Below, piece after piece: positions 11,476 to 19,233 of a DNA stretch of 64,000 nucleotides (positions within the stretch are counted from its first letter, which is position 1; the number at the start of each line of letters is the position of its first letter). This stretch comes from CAWDVK01 sp963805715 (lineage in GTDB: Bacteria > Actinomycetota > Actinomycetes > Streptosporangiales > Streptosporangiaceae), in contig CAWDVK010000020.1 in NCBI GenBank assembly GCA_963805715.1, positions 186,001 through 250,000 on the forward strand. The letters are read 5' to 3'. Below the pieces are notes generated by a model. It was not told where the DNA came from. It was given only the letters and a program-made list of their open reading frames with translations, and searched no databases. The position numbers were made by a program, and so were the translations under genes.

Positions 11476-11847
11476 CTATCCGCAGCACGGTAACTGCCTC
11501 TGAGCAGTAGAAAGGCCGTCCAGCAGGGTGGCCTGCTTGCGGGGCAACGCCGTCTCAACCGGTTCCCGTTGGGGTATCCAGGCGGTTGCGGCGGCGATGG
11601 CCAGCCAGCACACCTCTTCCTTAGTTGCAGTCAGTGTGCTCTCGGCAACGGCCTGGATGTGAGTCTTGATGAGCTTCCACTCGCTTAGGAACCCTCCCGG
11701 GAGATGATGCCATCGGGCCTCGATCTCGGCCATCCGGTCGGCCGCTTCTAGCCGCTGGATGTACCGTTCGCCCGACTGGCCCTCACCGGCCAGGTATGCC
11801 TTGTTGGCCCGGTCCCAGTCGATGATGTCGCTGATGATGTCATGCAT
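11476..11847 (-). CDS. hypothetical protein at the left end of the island
   Basis: The 123-aa protein starts MHDIISDIIDWDRANKAYL and has a helical, charged N-terminal half (RYIQRLEAADRMAEIEARW) and a C-terminal LPCCG. There is no signal peptide, membrane segment or recognisable catalytic motif. It reads toward attL and stops 23 bases inside the island arm. Upstream are short repeats and a strong hairpin that may control it. I do not recognise the family. A small accessory or regulatory protein of the island is possible. Confidence 0.6.
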   Translation of the reverse strand: MHDIISDIIDWDRANKAYLAGEGQSGERYIQRLEAADRMAEIEARWHHLPGGFLSEWKLIKTHIQAVAESTLTATKEEVCWLAIAAATAWIPQREPVETALPRKQATLLDGLSTAQRQLPCCG

Positions 11848-11869
11848 CGTCCGACTCCGCTTCTTCCCT

Positions 11870-11904
11870 GTCTGATCTGACAGTCTGGCTGTTAGGTCTG
11901 ACAG
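11870..11904. promoter_or_regulatory. repeated TCTGACAG-type boxes upstream of the 123-aa gene
   Basis: The stretch contains ATCTGACAG and GTCTGACAG separated by about 22 bases, and an imperfect inverted repeat CTGACAG / CTGTTAG. It lies just upstream of the leftward 123-aa gene, where an operator would be expected. No binding protein can be assigned. Confidence 0.35.
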
Positions 11905-11918
11905 CGCTCTGATGCGAA

Positions 11919-11946
11919 GACCCCCGAGCGTGGACGCTCAGGGGTC
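11919..11946. terminator. strong hairpin, possible bidirectional terminator
   Basis: GACCCC, then GAGCGT, GG, ACGCTC, then GGGGTC form a near-perfect stem of about 12 pairs with one C/A mismatch and a 2-base centre. It sits between the leftward 123-aa gene and the rightward replication-relaxation operon. There is no T-tract, as is common in actinomycetes. Confidence 0.45.
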
Positions 11947-12469
11947 GCTTGGTTCGTCTGCGCTACTTGTCCGCTTTTACCAGGCGTACCGGCGGGGGGC
12001 CGCAGATGCGGTCGTGGAGCCCGGCACGGCAGCACGCGCAGCGGCCCGCGCGTGCCATGGCCCGCCCCGCGCACACCTTGGCCAAGTTTTTACCGTTCCG
12101 GGGATACCGGTCGGTCTACCGGTGCCTTGACAGCCCACCCGGCACGGAGCGTTCATGAAGGATGCGCCAGCGTCGCGCGGCGCGGCACCGACCTTCTTGC
12201 CGGCCGCAGCACGGCGCGCACGGCCACGGCTGGCACGCGCCCCCCGCACCGGGAGCGTGCGGACGGCGGGCTCCGGACCAGGCGGGGACCTGGGACCGGG
12301 GAGGCGACGCCGGCGCACGCGCCAGCCCACCCCCTCACCCGTCACGGCGGCCCGGCCGGCCCCTTTTCTGACGACCTTCCGCCTCCCCCTGTGTTCGGTT
12401 CGGGGGTTAAGGCGGCCCTGGCGTGCGCGCGGACCGGCACGGTTCACGCGCGGAAAGGCGACTGTGCGC
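11947..12469. other. 523-bp stretch without a convincing gene, possible origin or transfer region
   Basis: This GC-rich stretch precedes the replication-relaxation operon. Open frames exist on both strands but show no family resemblance and have random-looking Arg/Pro/Ala composition. Regions upstream of such operons in actinobacterial islands can hold replication or transfer origins, but I see no iteron array or clear nick site. Confidence 0.3.
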
Positions 12470-12634
12470 ATGACCTCGCTCGACCAACAGCGTTCCACCC
12501 GACAAACCCCCCGGACGATTGCCCGGCAGGCAACCCGGACCACCAGAACCGCCGACGCACCTGCCGCCCCCAGCCCGGCCGTAGCCCCTGGTCAGCGGCG
12601 AAATGTACCTGCGGGAGGGGACCGGGGCTTATGA
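12470..12634 (+). CDS. possible small leader protein, translationally coupled to the replication-relaxation gene
   Basis: An ATG at 12470 follows GGAAAGG and opens a 54-codon frame (MTSLDQQRSTRQTPRTIARQ...) whose TGA stop overlaps the ATG of the next gene by four bases (ATGA). This overlap repeats at the next junction of the operon and favours a real gene. The product is basic, Thr/Arg/Ala-rich and has no recognised domain. It could equally be a chance frame. Confidence 0.4.
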   Translation: MTSLDQQRSTRQTPRTIARQATRTTRTADAPAAPSPAVAPGQRRNVPAGGDRGL

Positions 12635-13632
12635 CTGTGTCATCACATCCTCATACACGCGGGGCAGGGACAGGCGCAGGCGTCGGCACCAGGGCGGCCC
12701 GGGACGAGGCAGCGGTGCTGTCCGTGGCCGGTCATCTGACCGACCGCGACCGTGAGCTTGTGCGCCTGGTGGCGCGGCACCGCGTGCTGACCACCGAGCA
12801 GCTCGCCGCGCTCGCGTTCGGGAACATCACCACCGCCAGGCACCGCCTGGCGATGCTCGTGCGCCTGGGCCTGCTGCGCCGCTTCCGGCCGCACCTTCAG
12901 ATCGGCTCCGCGCCGTGGCACTACGTTCTCGGCCCCATCGGCGCCGCGCTGCTCGGCCAGGAAGACCGCGACGAGACAAGATGGCTGCCGATAGTCCGCG
13001 CGGACCGGCAGCTTGCCCTCGAACGCTCCCAGCGCCTGGGACACATGACCGGCGCGTCGTGGTTCTTCGTCGCCCTGGCGCGGCACGCCCGCGAGCACGG
13101 CGGCGGTGAACTCCTGAAGTGGGACGGCGAAGGCGAAGCCTCCGACTACCTGTACGCCCGCAGCCGCGAACTCGGCCCGCGCCCCGACGGGCTCGGCGTC
13201 TGGGCGCAAGACGGAACCAACATCGCGTTCCTCCTCGAATACGACACCGGCACCGAGCACCTGCCCCAGCTCGTCGGCAAGCTCACCGGCTACGCCGAGC
13301 ACGCCCGGACCAACATCGCGCTCACGATGCCGCTCCTGTTCTGCTTCCCCACCGCGCGCCGCGAGCAGTCCGCCCGCAAGGCCCTCGCCGCCACCGCCGC
13401 GTCCCTCGACCTCCAGATCGCGACCGCCGCCCTTGACCCGCGCGTCACCTGCCCGGCCTGCGACCCGGTATGGCTGCCGCTGCACGGCGGCCACCCGCCG
13501 ATGAGGCTCATCGACCTGGGCGGCGTACTCCCCGACCCCTGGCGCACCGAACCCGAACACGACGAGCAAGACCAGCACGAGCTAGACCCCGCCGAGACCG
13601 GGTGGGATGAAGTGGAGTCGGACCGCCTATGA
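12631..13632 (+). CDS. replication-relaxation family protein
   Basis: The protein is 333 aa from the ATG at 12631, which is preceded by GGGAGGGG. Residues ~35-95 form a winged-helix-like region (LTDRDRELVRLVARHRVLTTEQLAALAF, then RHRLAMLVRLGLLRRF). The rest matches the replication-relaxation family of Streptomyces plasmids and islands, including FLLEYDTGTEHLPQLVGKL, an acidic core like that of the PD-(D/E)XK-type relatives. Family members are known mainly from mobile elements and their biochemistry is poorly defined. A CPAC pair lies near the C-terminus. It starts a tight operon with the two following genes and helps mark this segment as an island. Confidence 0.8.
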   Translation: MTVSSHPHTRGAGTGAGVGTRAARDEAAVLSVAGHLTDRDRELVRLVARHRVLTTEQLAALAFGNITTARHRLAMLVRLGLLRRFRPHLQIGSAPWHYVLGPIGAALLGQEDRDETRWLPIVRADRQLALERSQRLGHMTGASWFFVALARHAREHGGGELLKWDGEGEASDYLYARSRELGPRPDGLGVWAQDGTNIAFLLEYDTGTEHLPQLVGKLTGYAEHARTNIALTMPLLFCFPTARREQSARKALAATAASLDLQIATAALDPRVTCPACDPVWLPLHGGHPPMRLIDLGGVLPDPWRTEPEHDEQDQHELDPAETGWDEVESDRL

Positions 13633-13982
13633 CCAGCCCCGTCGCCCCCAGCTCACCGACCGGCGATGCCCCCAGCGTCCCGCACCCCTCGAACGAAACG
13701 TCACCGGCTGGGCCGCCGGCACCGCAAGCACCCAGTGAAGCAGACCCGCCGGGGAGGAAGGCGGAAGACCTTTGCCCCGACCAGGCCCCTGGGCGGGTGT
13801 CACGGGAGCAGGGCCTCAGGGCGTGGGCTGCGGCGCTGGCGGCCGAGCTGCCTCCGCTGACCAGCTCGCAGGCGGCGGCGGTGGCCCGGATCGCGGCGCG
13901 TCTCAACGCAATCCACAGTCAGGGTCCGGCCGAACCGGCGTCCCATCTCGATGACGCGGCAGCGCCCAGCCCGGTTCCGTAA
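13629..13982 (+). CDS. hypothetical protein of the replication-relaxation operon
   Basis: The 117-aa protein overlaps the upstream gene by ATGA, which implies translational coupling. The N-terminal ~60 residues are Pro/Ser/Glu-rich and probably disordered. Residues ~62-95 form a helical segment (SREQGLRAWAAALAAELPPLTSSQAAAVARIAARL). The composition and position match small accessory proteins often found beside replication-relaxation genes, but no function is known. Confidence 0.6.
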   Translation: MTSPVAPSSPTGDAPSVPHPSNETSPAGPPAPQAPSEADPPGRKAEDLCPDQAPGRVSREQGLRAWAAALAAELPPLTSSQAAAVARIAARLNAIHSQGPAEPASHLDDAAAPSPVP

Positions 13983-13998
13983 CGGATGAGTTCGTTTC

Positions 13999-14385
13999 AT
14001 GGCGAGAAACCGTGTCCCGGCGAGATACCGTCCAAGGACGTACCGTCTCCCGGCGAGGTACGACCCAGTAAGGCGCATGATCGAGGTTGTGCTCTCTCAG
14101 GGCGTCGCCGCAGAGCACTGGCCGGACGCCGAACTCTCCGAAATCGTCAGGCTCGCGGGTGCCGAAAAGCTGACCGCGTGGATCGAGCACCTGCGCGAGG
14201 CCGAGACATCCATCCGGCGGCACCGGAAACGGCTGGAAGTGTTGCGGGATAGCGCCACGGCCCGGGTCTGCCCCGGGTGCGGCGGCCCGGTCGTCGGCCG
14301 CGCGGACGCGGTCTATTGCGGCAGTACCTGCCGAGTCCGCGCCTACCGGGCACGCTCCCAGCCTCACGACGGAACGGCGGGCTAG
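13999..14385 (+). CDS. small zinc-ribbon-like protein, function unknown
   Basis: The 128-aa protein starts MARNRVPARYRPRTY, 16 bases after the previous gene. The middle is helical and charged (IEHLREAETSIRRHRKRLEVL). The end has CPGCGG, followed about 15 residues later by YCGSTCRVRAYR, a four-Cys arrangement typical of a zinc ribbon. Short Cys-containing proteins of this kind are frequent in actinobacterial islands and probably bind DNA or protein. It closes the operon. The insertion sequence begins only 22 bases downstream. Confidence 0.6.
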   Translation: MARNRVPARYRPRTYRLPARYDPVRRMIEVVLSQGVAAEHWPDAELSEIVRLAGAEKLTAWIEHLREAETSIRRHRKRLEVLRDSATARVCPGCGGPVVGRADAVYCGSTCRVRAYRARSQPHDGTAG

Positions 14386-14407
14386 CCCGCCGGAGAAACC
14401 CCCGCGT

Positions 14408-16329
14408 CTAGCCCGAGTTTCCGACGATCTTGAGGTGTGCTGACCGTTCTTGCTGGTCAGGCGGGGTGCGATGGGCCTTCTGGGCGTATGACCTAAGTTC
14501 GGGGTGCCTGCCCGCCCAGTTCGAAGATCTCGTAGAGTTTCTGCTGGTCGCCGGTGAGTTCGGTGGTCATGCGCCGGGCCCTGGGGCGTCCCCCGGTGGA
14601 GGGGTAGGTCAGCACGGTCTCGCCGATGCCGGCTAGCTGGCCGAGCAGTTCGCGGACGCTCAGGTGCAGGCCGGCGCGGTCGGCTTCGCGGCGCATGAGG
14701 TGGGCGATCTGCAGGGCGAGGACGCAGGTGAAGGTGTGGACGCGGATGTTGTGCTCGGTCCAGTGGTGCATGGGCGAGAACGACACCACGCGGGGGTCTT
14801 TAAGCTGGCGGAAGGAGAACTCGGCTTCGGACTGGGACCGGTAGCCGGCGATGACCTCGGCGACGGGCCAGTCGTCATGACTGGTGATGAGCACGTGCTT
14901 GCCGAATAGTTCTTCTTCCAGGGCGGCACGGGCGGCCTCGTCGGTTCCCCAGGTCAGGCGCAGGTCGCGGGGTTCCTCGCCCGCGAGCTGCCAGGTGATG
15001 ACGCGCCGTACCCAGGGTTTCCTGATGATCGCCTCGATCTCGGCTTCCACCTTGGCGCGGGGCCGGCGGGTCTTGCCGCGGGCCAGGACAGCGGCCAGCT
15101 CATCGAGTTTCTTCCCGGCCTTGGCCAAGGTGGTGCCGGTGAACCCGCGGGCCTGGCTTTCGTGCAGCTCGGGTGAGTAGGTCAAGATCGCCCGCCGCCC
15201 GGTGCCGTAGACTTCGCGGCGGGTATCGAACGCGGTCAGGGCACCGAACCGGCCCTCATCGACGACGCTGCGGGCGGTGGCAGGCAGGGCGGTTAGGTCC
15301 GGGCAGCCGGAGGCGGGCACCGACCCGACGTAGTGCAGGCCGGTCCCGGCCAGGTACGCGAAATTGCCCTCGGAGTTCTGCCCGGCGTCGAACACCACCG
15401 TCATGTCCGCGGCGGCGGGCGCCCCGGTGGCGGCGCAGACCGCTGCGTGCTGGCTGCGGAGCTGGCCGATCATCGTGGCGAACTGGGTGACATCAGGCCG
15501 GTCGCCGGGGTAGGCGTGCCAGGTCAGCGGGATCCCCCCGTCCCGGGTGACCACCAGGCCCAGGCCGACCAGCCGCAGGTCCGACCGCTTCTGCTTCGCC
15601 TTGCCGCGCTGCGCGACCGGCGCCTTGCCGTTGCCGGTATCGATGAAAGTGGCGAAGTTGGTCATGTCCAGGGCCACCGAGGAGCAGTCCAGCCCGAAGA
15701 GGCCCGCGATCCGCAGGGCGATTGCCTGGCTGATCCGCTCCAGCTGCTCCAGGGTGACAGCGTGCATCGCGTCCCAGAACCGGCGGTGATCCAGCGCCGA
15801 TGCGGGGATCCTGGTGAACCGGTCCGCCGCCGTGGTCTTCCACCAGTCCGCGAACGCCAGCTTCGAGCACGGGGCCACCAGCCGGTTCAGCGCCGCCAGC
15901 GCCAGGTAAGTGCCGGCGGAAAGCGGGAGCCCGGCCGGCCGGGTCCCGGTCACCTCATCGACCAGGCCCGCCACATCCAGCCTCTCCAGCATCCCCCAGG
16001 CCGCGGCCACGTCCCCGAACGCCAGGTGCCGGGTCCGTTCCGGCAGCAACGCCGCCTGGCTGGCCTCCATCGCCGCGGCGATGTCAGCCGCTGTGCCCAG
16101 GTACCGCTCAGAGACCATCTTCGGCTTGCCGTCCACCCGCGCCATCTCCCGCAGGTACCAGTACGTCTTCCCGCCGAACTTCTTCGGGTACAGACTCGCC
16201 ACAAGATTAGGTCATACACTGTCGTAAAGACCGGGTCAAGCACCTGGACGGCACGTCATCAGGGAAAACGCGCCAGGCCAGGTCGCGGTCAGGCATCAGA
16301 AGACCATGATCGTCGGAAACTGGGGCTAG
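14408..16329. mobile_element. IS1634-like insertion sequence
   Basis: A single leftward DDE transposase gene is bracketed by inverted repeats. The outer pair, 14408-14429 and 16308-16329, matches over 22 bases with one mismatch (left end starts CTAGCCCGAGTTTCCGACGA). An inner perfect 11-base pair, GTATGACCTAA, lies at 14486-14496 and 16207-16217. The 1.92-kb span suits the family. No clear short target duplication is visible next to the outer repeats. IS1634 relatives can make long ones. Confidence 0.7.
14493..16202 (-). CDS. IS1634-family (IS4 superfamily) DDE transposase
   Basis: The protein is 569 aa. The N-terminus (LYPKKFGGKTYWYLREMARVDGKPKMVSERYLG) and the core DCSSVALDMTNFATF, DMTVVFDAGQNSEGNF and the late region IAGYRSQSEAEFSFRQLKDPRVV (the Y-x-x-R/E signature around the catalytic Glu) are those of IS1634-like transposases. 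The frame is open end to end, so the enzyme may be active. The stop codon lies in the inner inverted repeat. It is transcribed opposite to the operon beside it. Confidence 0.88.
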   Translation of the reverse strand: MASLYPKKFGGKTYWYLREMARVDGKPKMVSERYLGTAADIAAAMEASQAALLPERTRHLAFGDVAAAWGMLERLDVAGLVDEVTGTRPAGLPLSAGTYLALAALNRLVAPCSKLAFADWWKTTAADRFTRIPASALDHRRFWDAMHAVTLEQLERISQAIALRIAGLFGLDCSSVALDMTNFATFIDTGNGKAPVAQRGKAKQKRSDLRLVGLGLVVTRDGGIPLTWHAYPGDRPDVTQFATMIGQLRSQHAAVCAATGAPAAADMTVVFDAGQNSEGNFAYLAGTGLHYVGSVPASGCPDLTALPATARSVVDEGRFGALTAFDTRREVYGTGRRAILTYSPELHESQARGFTGTTLAKAGKKLDELAAVLARGKTRRPRAKVEAEIEAIIRKPWVRRVITWQLAGEEPRDLRLTWGTDEAARAALEEELFGKHVLITSHDDWPVAEVIAGYRSQSEAEFSFRQLKDPRVVSFSPMHHWTEHNIRVHTFTCVLALQIAHLMRREADRAGLHLSVRELLGQLAGIGETVLTYPSTGGRPRARRMTTELTGDQQKLYEIFELGGQAPRT

Positions 16330-17151
16330 GTCTGGCTCGCCCTGGCTGGCCGGGCTCGGGGTCACCAGCTCCACGAACACTTCCTCGGATGCCCGGTGTT
16401 AGCGGCCTATTTATCTGCCCATCGGATCATGATCAACGGCAGCGCTCCTTGCGCAGCGCGGTTGTCACAGAGCGTGCTGGCTCGGCTAGCCCTGCTGGCA
16501 GCGGAAGCGCGCCGATCGCCGAATCCGTGCGCAGGCTGATCGGCAATCCGCAGCATCCTGGCGCGCCCAGATCATCCGGTTCGGCGTACCGAGACTGCCT
16601 CGCGGGACCCATTCCTTTGGGGCCGCAAAGGGAGCGGTCTGCAAGACCGTCGGCTGCAACCAGGGACATTCGGAAGCTCGGGTCCGTACCACTGCCGAAT
16701 CCAGCCGTATATGAAGTCAAGGCGGCGCCGCTGCGCGCCGCCGCTGGCGCGCCCTCAGCCGGGCTCTGCGTTGGGACGCCCGCCCGGCACGACTTCTCCT
16801 CCGGAAAGACCAAGCATCGGACCATAGAGTTCGTCGTCCAGCCGCAAGCGACTCCATTCTGCCCGTTGGAAGTCCTCTTCATTCTGGAGAACGTGTCCGA
16901 TGACCCCCTGCCGCCTGTCGCCTTGATCCTGAATGTTACGGAGAATTAACGGAGCGGCCCCGATGGCTTCAGCATGGTTCAGCGCAGGCACACCTTCACC
17001 TCTCAGCCACCAGGGACGTGGCCTGTTTATGCATTGGCGCGTTGGGGGTGAATGTCCGCTATTGCCGCTCTGGGGGTGCGTTGAGGTCAGAGCCCGAGGG
17101 CCCGGGCCTGGTGGTGTACTGAGCTGCACCCTTGCTCATGCGATCCCGTTC
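16330..17151. other. 822-bp stretch without an assignable gene
   Basis: Overlapping frames are open on both strands here (for example 16433-16882 and 16755-17129 on the minus strand, and a rightward frame ending at 16949 with KTKHRTIEFVVQPQATPFC), but none matches a family I know. Third-position GC does not clearly favour one. The lower GC compared with the rest of the window and the IS next door suggest decayed mobile-element cargo. Confidence 0.35.
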
Positions 17152-17715
17152 TCAGCGCGGAGGACCGGTAAGGAATCCGTTGATCCACGCAGTGATATTG
17201 CCGCCGCCAAAATTATCTCCGTATACCGGAATATAGGCGTTGATGTCGCCGCCACCCCACTGACTCGGGCATGCTTGTGCTGGAAACGTGAACGCTTTTC
17301 TTTCCACGACGCGTCCGGTGCGGGCAACTATTACCGTATACGTCGAGGTTGCCGAATAGTCATTCGCGACGCCCACTGGTGGATCGTAGCCGCACGTTCT
17401 TACCCAGGTGCTGGTACTACGTGCGATAACTACGAGCTGTACGTCTGAGATGTATGCTGGCCGCAGCTCAGCTGGCAGCCCAACGTCCGAGTCGGGAGCA
17501 TCATCTAGGGGGTTGAAGATTAGCGGATGACGATTTCCGCGATATAGCGCGGCATGGGGACTTCCCGATCCGGGAGCTACTCCGGAAAATGCCGAAGCGA
17601 AAGCACCCGGAACAGTCGGATCTGACCAGTCGGCCGGTGACGGTCGTGACGCTCCGCACGCTGCAATCGCGAGTACTCCGATAGCGAGTACTGCGACCTG
17701 TCGCAGCTTTATCAT
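17152..17715 (-). CDS. putative lipoprotein, function unknown
   Basis: The 187-aa protein begins with a type II signal peptide (MIKLRQVAVLAIGVLAIAAC) with lipobox IAAC and lipidation Cys at residue 20, so it is probably anchored to the outer face of the membrane. A strong AAAGGAG site precedes the ATG at 17715. The mature part has two more Cys (TCGYDPP and ACPSQW) that could pair, and beta-rich segments (VQLVVIARSTSTW, TYTVIVARTGRVV). I recognise no domain. It is island cargo, and its base composition is more AT-rich than the host's. Confidence 0.75.
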   Translation of the reverse strand: MIKLRQVAVLAIGVLAIAACGASRPSPADWSDPTVPGAFASAFSGVAPGSGSPHAALYRGNRHPLIFNPLDDAPDSDVGLPAELRPAYISDVQLVVIARSTSTWVRTCGYDPPVGVANDYSATSTYTVIVARTGRVVERKAFTFPAQACPSQWGGGDINAYIPVYGDNFGGGNITAWINGFLTGPPR

Positions 17716-17774
17716 TTCGTATCTCCTTTCTGTTCATCTTGATCCCCTAGTTTCCGTATCGATCCTCCTCTCTT

Positions 17775-17951
17775 ACTTTATGCGGTGGCTTTTTTCAGCG
17801 ATCGCCGTATTGGACACCCCATCGGCGGCCAGCAGCACAATCCTGGCCCGCTGCGCCAGGCCCGCCTGACCGACGGCGAGCGCGTCAGCCGCGCCAGCTC
17901 GCCACGATCCCCATCACGCAACGGCAGCGCAGCCGCAGGATGATTCGGCAT
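17775..17951 (-). pseudogene. remnant of an IS630-family transposase gene (N-terminus, frameshifted)
   Basis: Reading leftward from an ATG at 17951 gives PLRDGDRGELARLTRS, then after a one-base frame change AGLAQRARIVLLAADGVSNT, AIAEKSH. This is the helix-turn-helix N-terminus typical of IS630-like transposases. The rest of the gene is absent, so this is a dead fragment showing earlier transposition into the island. Confidence 0.6.
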
Positions 17952-18391
17952 AGCCCATCATCCCAGCACCAACCGTAAACCAACTAACGACGCGTGGCAC
18001 TAGGTCGCCTAGCTTGCACCTCGCCTGGGCAAATTCCCAAGCTGATAGCGCGGCCAAGCCTGTGGCCACGGCAACCTCTTGCCCGGTTCGGGCCGATGCG
18101 AGACTGGCGGCGCGTTCGTGGAGTGGATCGGTGCGACAGGGCCGGATACTCGATGGTGCCGAGCCCGTCGTGTGCCAAATACGTGCGCAACCCAGGGGCG
18201 CCAGCGGCTTTGGCGCTGGTCACGGCCTTGCGGGGGAGGGTCTGTAAAACCGCGCGCATGCGGCGTTCGCAGCTCGCTCTGAGCACGCCCAGATCGGCCA
18301 CTCTGCGCGGACTTCAGGCGACGCTTTCATCCTGCAGCGGCCGCGCCGAACGGCGGGTACGCGCGCAACAGCAACCTCGCCGGGAGTCACG
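17952..18391. other. 440-bp degraded stretch
   Basis: A minus-strand frame (18301-17984) reads LQTLPRKAVTSAKAAGAPGL..., without a family I can name and without a convincing ribosome-binding site. The setting between an IS630 remnant and a duplicated gene fragment suggests decayed mobile DNA. Confidence 0.3.
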
Positions 18392-18703
18392 CTACGTGGT
18401 CAGGCTCCCCTGTGATGCCCGCGAAACCCTGCCGGAATCGTCGCCAGATAATTCGGCCGCTGGATGTTCAAATAACGAGGACGGTAACACCCGGTTCATC
18501 GCCTGGGTGAGGAGCGCCTGCTTGTCCTCCGCGCTCTCCCCGGGGATATCCGGCCCGGCGTATTCGAGGTACCTGTCCTCGATCTCCGCGTCGGCCTGCT
18601 CGCCCAGCTCGGTGAAGAACTCCTCCGGGTCCTCCAGCCCGCTGTAACTGCCCGGCAGGTACGTGCGCCAGTGCTCCAGGGCCTCGGCCCTGGAGCGGTT
18701 CAC
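18392..18703 (-). CDS. hypothetical protein next to the duplicated coiled-coil gene end
   Basis: A GTG at 18703 opens 103 codons (VNRSRAEALEHWRTYLPGSY...). It is acidic, with the patches EDPEEFFTELGEQADAEIED and PDIPGESAEDKQAL. The start choice rests on a parallel: the intact coiled-coil gene at 19233 ends TAG immediately overlapping a GTG AAC CGC that begins the same N-terminal sequence (MNRFGAGALEQ), so this gene originally followed the coiled-coil gene. No function is recognisable. The last ~15 residues (RVSRASQGSLTT) may be junk read-through. Confidence 0.5.
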   Translation of the reverse strand: MNRSRAEALEHWRTYLPGSYSGLEDPEEFFTELGEQADAEIEDRYLEYAGPDIPGESAEDKQALLTQAMNRVLPSSLFEHPAAELSGDDSGRVSRASQGSLTT

Positions 18704-18818
18704 TGGTCGGCTCGGGGGCGGGGGCGCTGGAGCGGAGCCGGTCGAGTTCGGCCCGGTAGGCGTCGGCCTGCTGCTCGGCACGCTCGGCGCGGCCACGCAA
18801 GTCAGCGCGAAGCTCGGG
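18701..18818 (-). pseudogene. duplicated 3' fragment of the coiled-coil gene
   Basis: Reading leftward this fragment gives LRADLRGRAERAEQQADAYR, AELDRLRSSAPAPEP, nearly the same as the end of the intact coiled-coil gene (LRADLRARAERAEHQADAYR, AELDRVHDSAPDPEP). The rest of the copy is missing. The thiamine-binding gene has been joined directly onto its broken edge and uses its DNA for the last codons and stop. Confidence 0.7.
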
Positions 18819-19125
18819 CGGTGTCGGGTTCAGGTTCTAGGTAGCGTTCTATGGTTTCTACTTTGGAGGTTAGGGCGTCGGTGACGCCGGGGCGGAGGTC
18901 TGCCTTAAGGACCAGGCTGACGCGGGGGGAGCGAGAGGCGACCGCGTCGACTGCGGACTTGACGACGGCCATCACTTCGTCCCAGTCGTCACCCTCGATC
19001 GTGGTAAACATCGAGTCGGTGCGGTTCGGCAGGCCGCTGGCGCGGACCACGCGCACGGCCTCCGCGACGATTTCCCCGACGTCCTCGCCGACGCCGAGCG
19101 GGGTAACAGAGAACGCTATGAGCAT
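18802..19125 (-). CDS. intact thiamine-binding (MTH1187/DUF77) family protein carried by the island
   Basis: The 107-aa protein runs MLIAFSVTPLGVGEDVGEIV, AEAVRVVRASGLPNRTDSMF and on to VLKADLRPGVTDALTSKVE. By eye it is about two thirds identical to the host gene reassembled from 11300-11440 and 23649-23802. Members are small ferredoxin-fold proteins that bind thiamine-like ligands. The copy has one extra Asp codon, EGDDWDEVM against host EGDWDEVM, exactly beside the recombinase crossover site. Its last residues (PEPDTARASR) come from the adjoining coiled-coil fragment, which shows it was captured by a recombination event. It could replace the activity lost when the island inserts. Confidence 0.88.
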   Translation of the reverse strand: MLIAFSVTPLGVGEDVGEIVAEAVRVVRASGLPNRTDSMFTTIEGDDWDEVMAVVKSAVDAVASRSPRVSLVLKADLRPGVTDALTSKVETIERYLEPEPDTARASR

Positions 19126-19173
19126 AGGTCCGAGCCTAGCCCGCCCAGGTCAGGGTCGTACGAATGGCGTAGG

Positions 19174-19233
19174 TTAACCTTTCCGTCCGGTCAGCTTCGG
19201 CTGCTCCAGGGCCCCGGCCCCGAAGCGGTTCAC
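19174..19233 (-). pseudogene. truncated start of the gene that follows the coiled-coil gene
   Basis: The GTG at 19233 overlaps the stop of the coiled-coil gene and reads MNRFGAGALEQPKLTGRKG-stop. Its first 11 residues match the start of the complete version at 18703. The remainder has been replaced by the segment carrying the thiamine-binding gene. Confidence 0.5.

Noticed and set aside
12643..13578. A 311-codon frame opposite the replication-relaxation gene
   Set aside because: Shadow of a well supported gene. Composition is random and no start signal is present.
16621..16662. A tRNA-like stretch around GGTCTGCAAGACC
   Set aside because: It contains an anticodon-like loop only by chance. 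D- and T-arms and an acceptor stem are not present.
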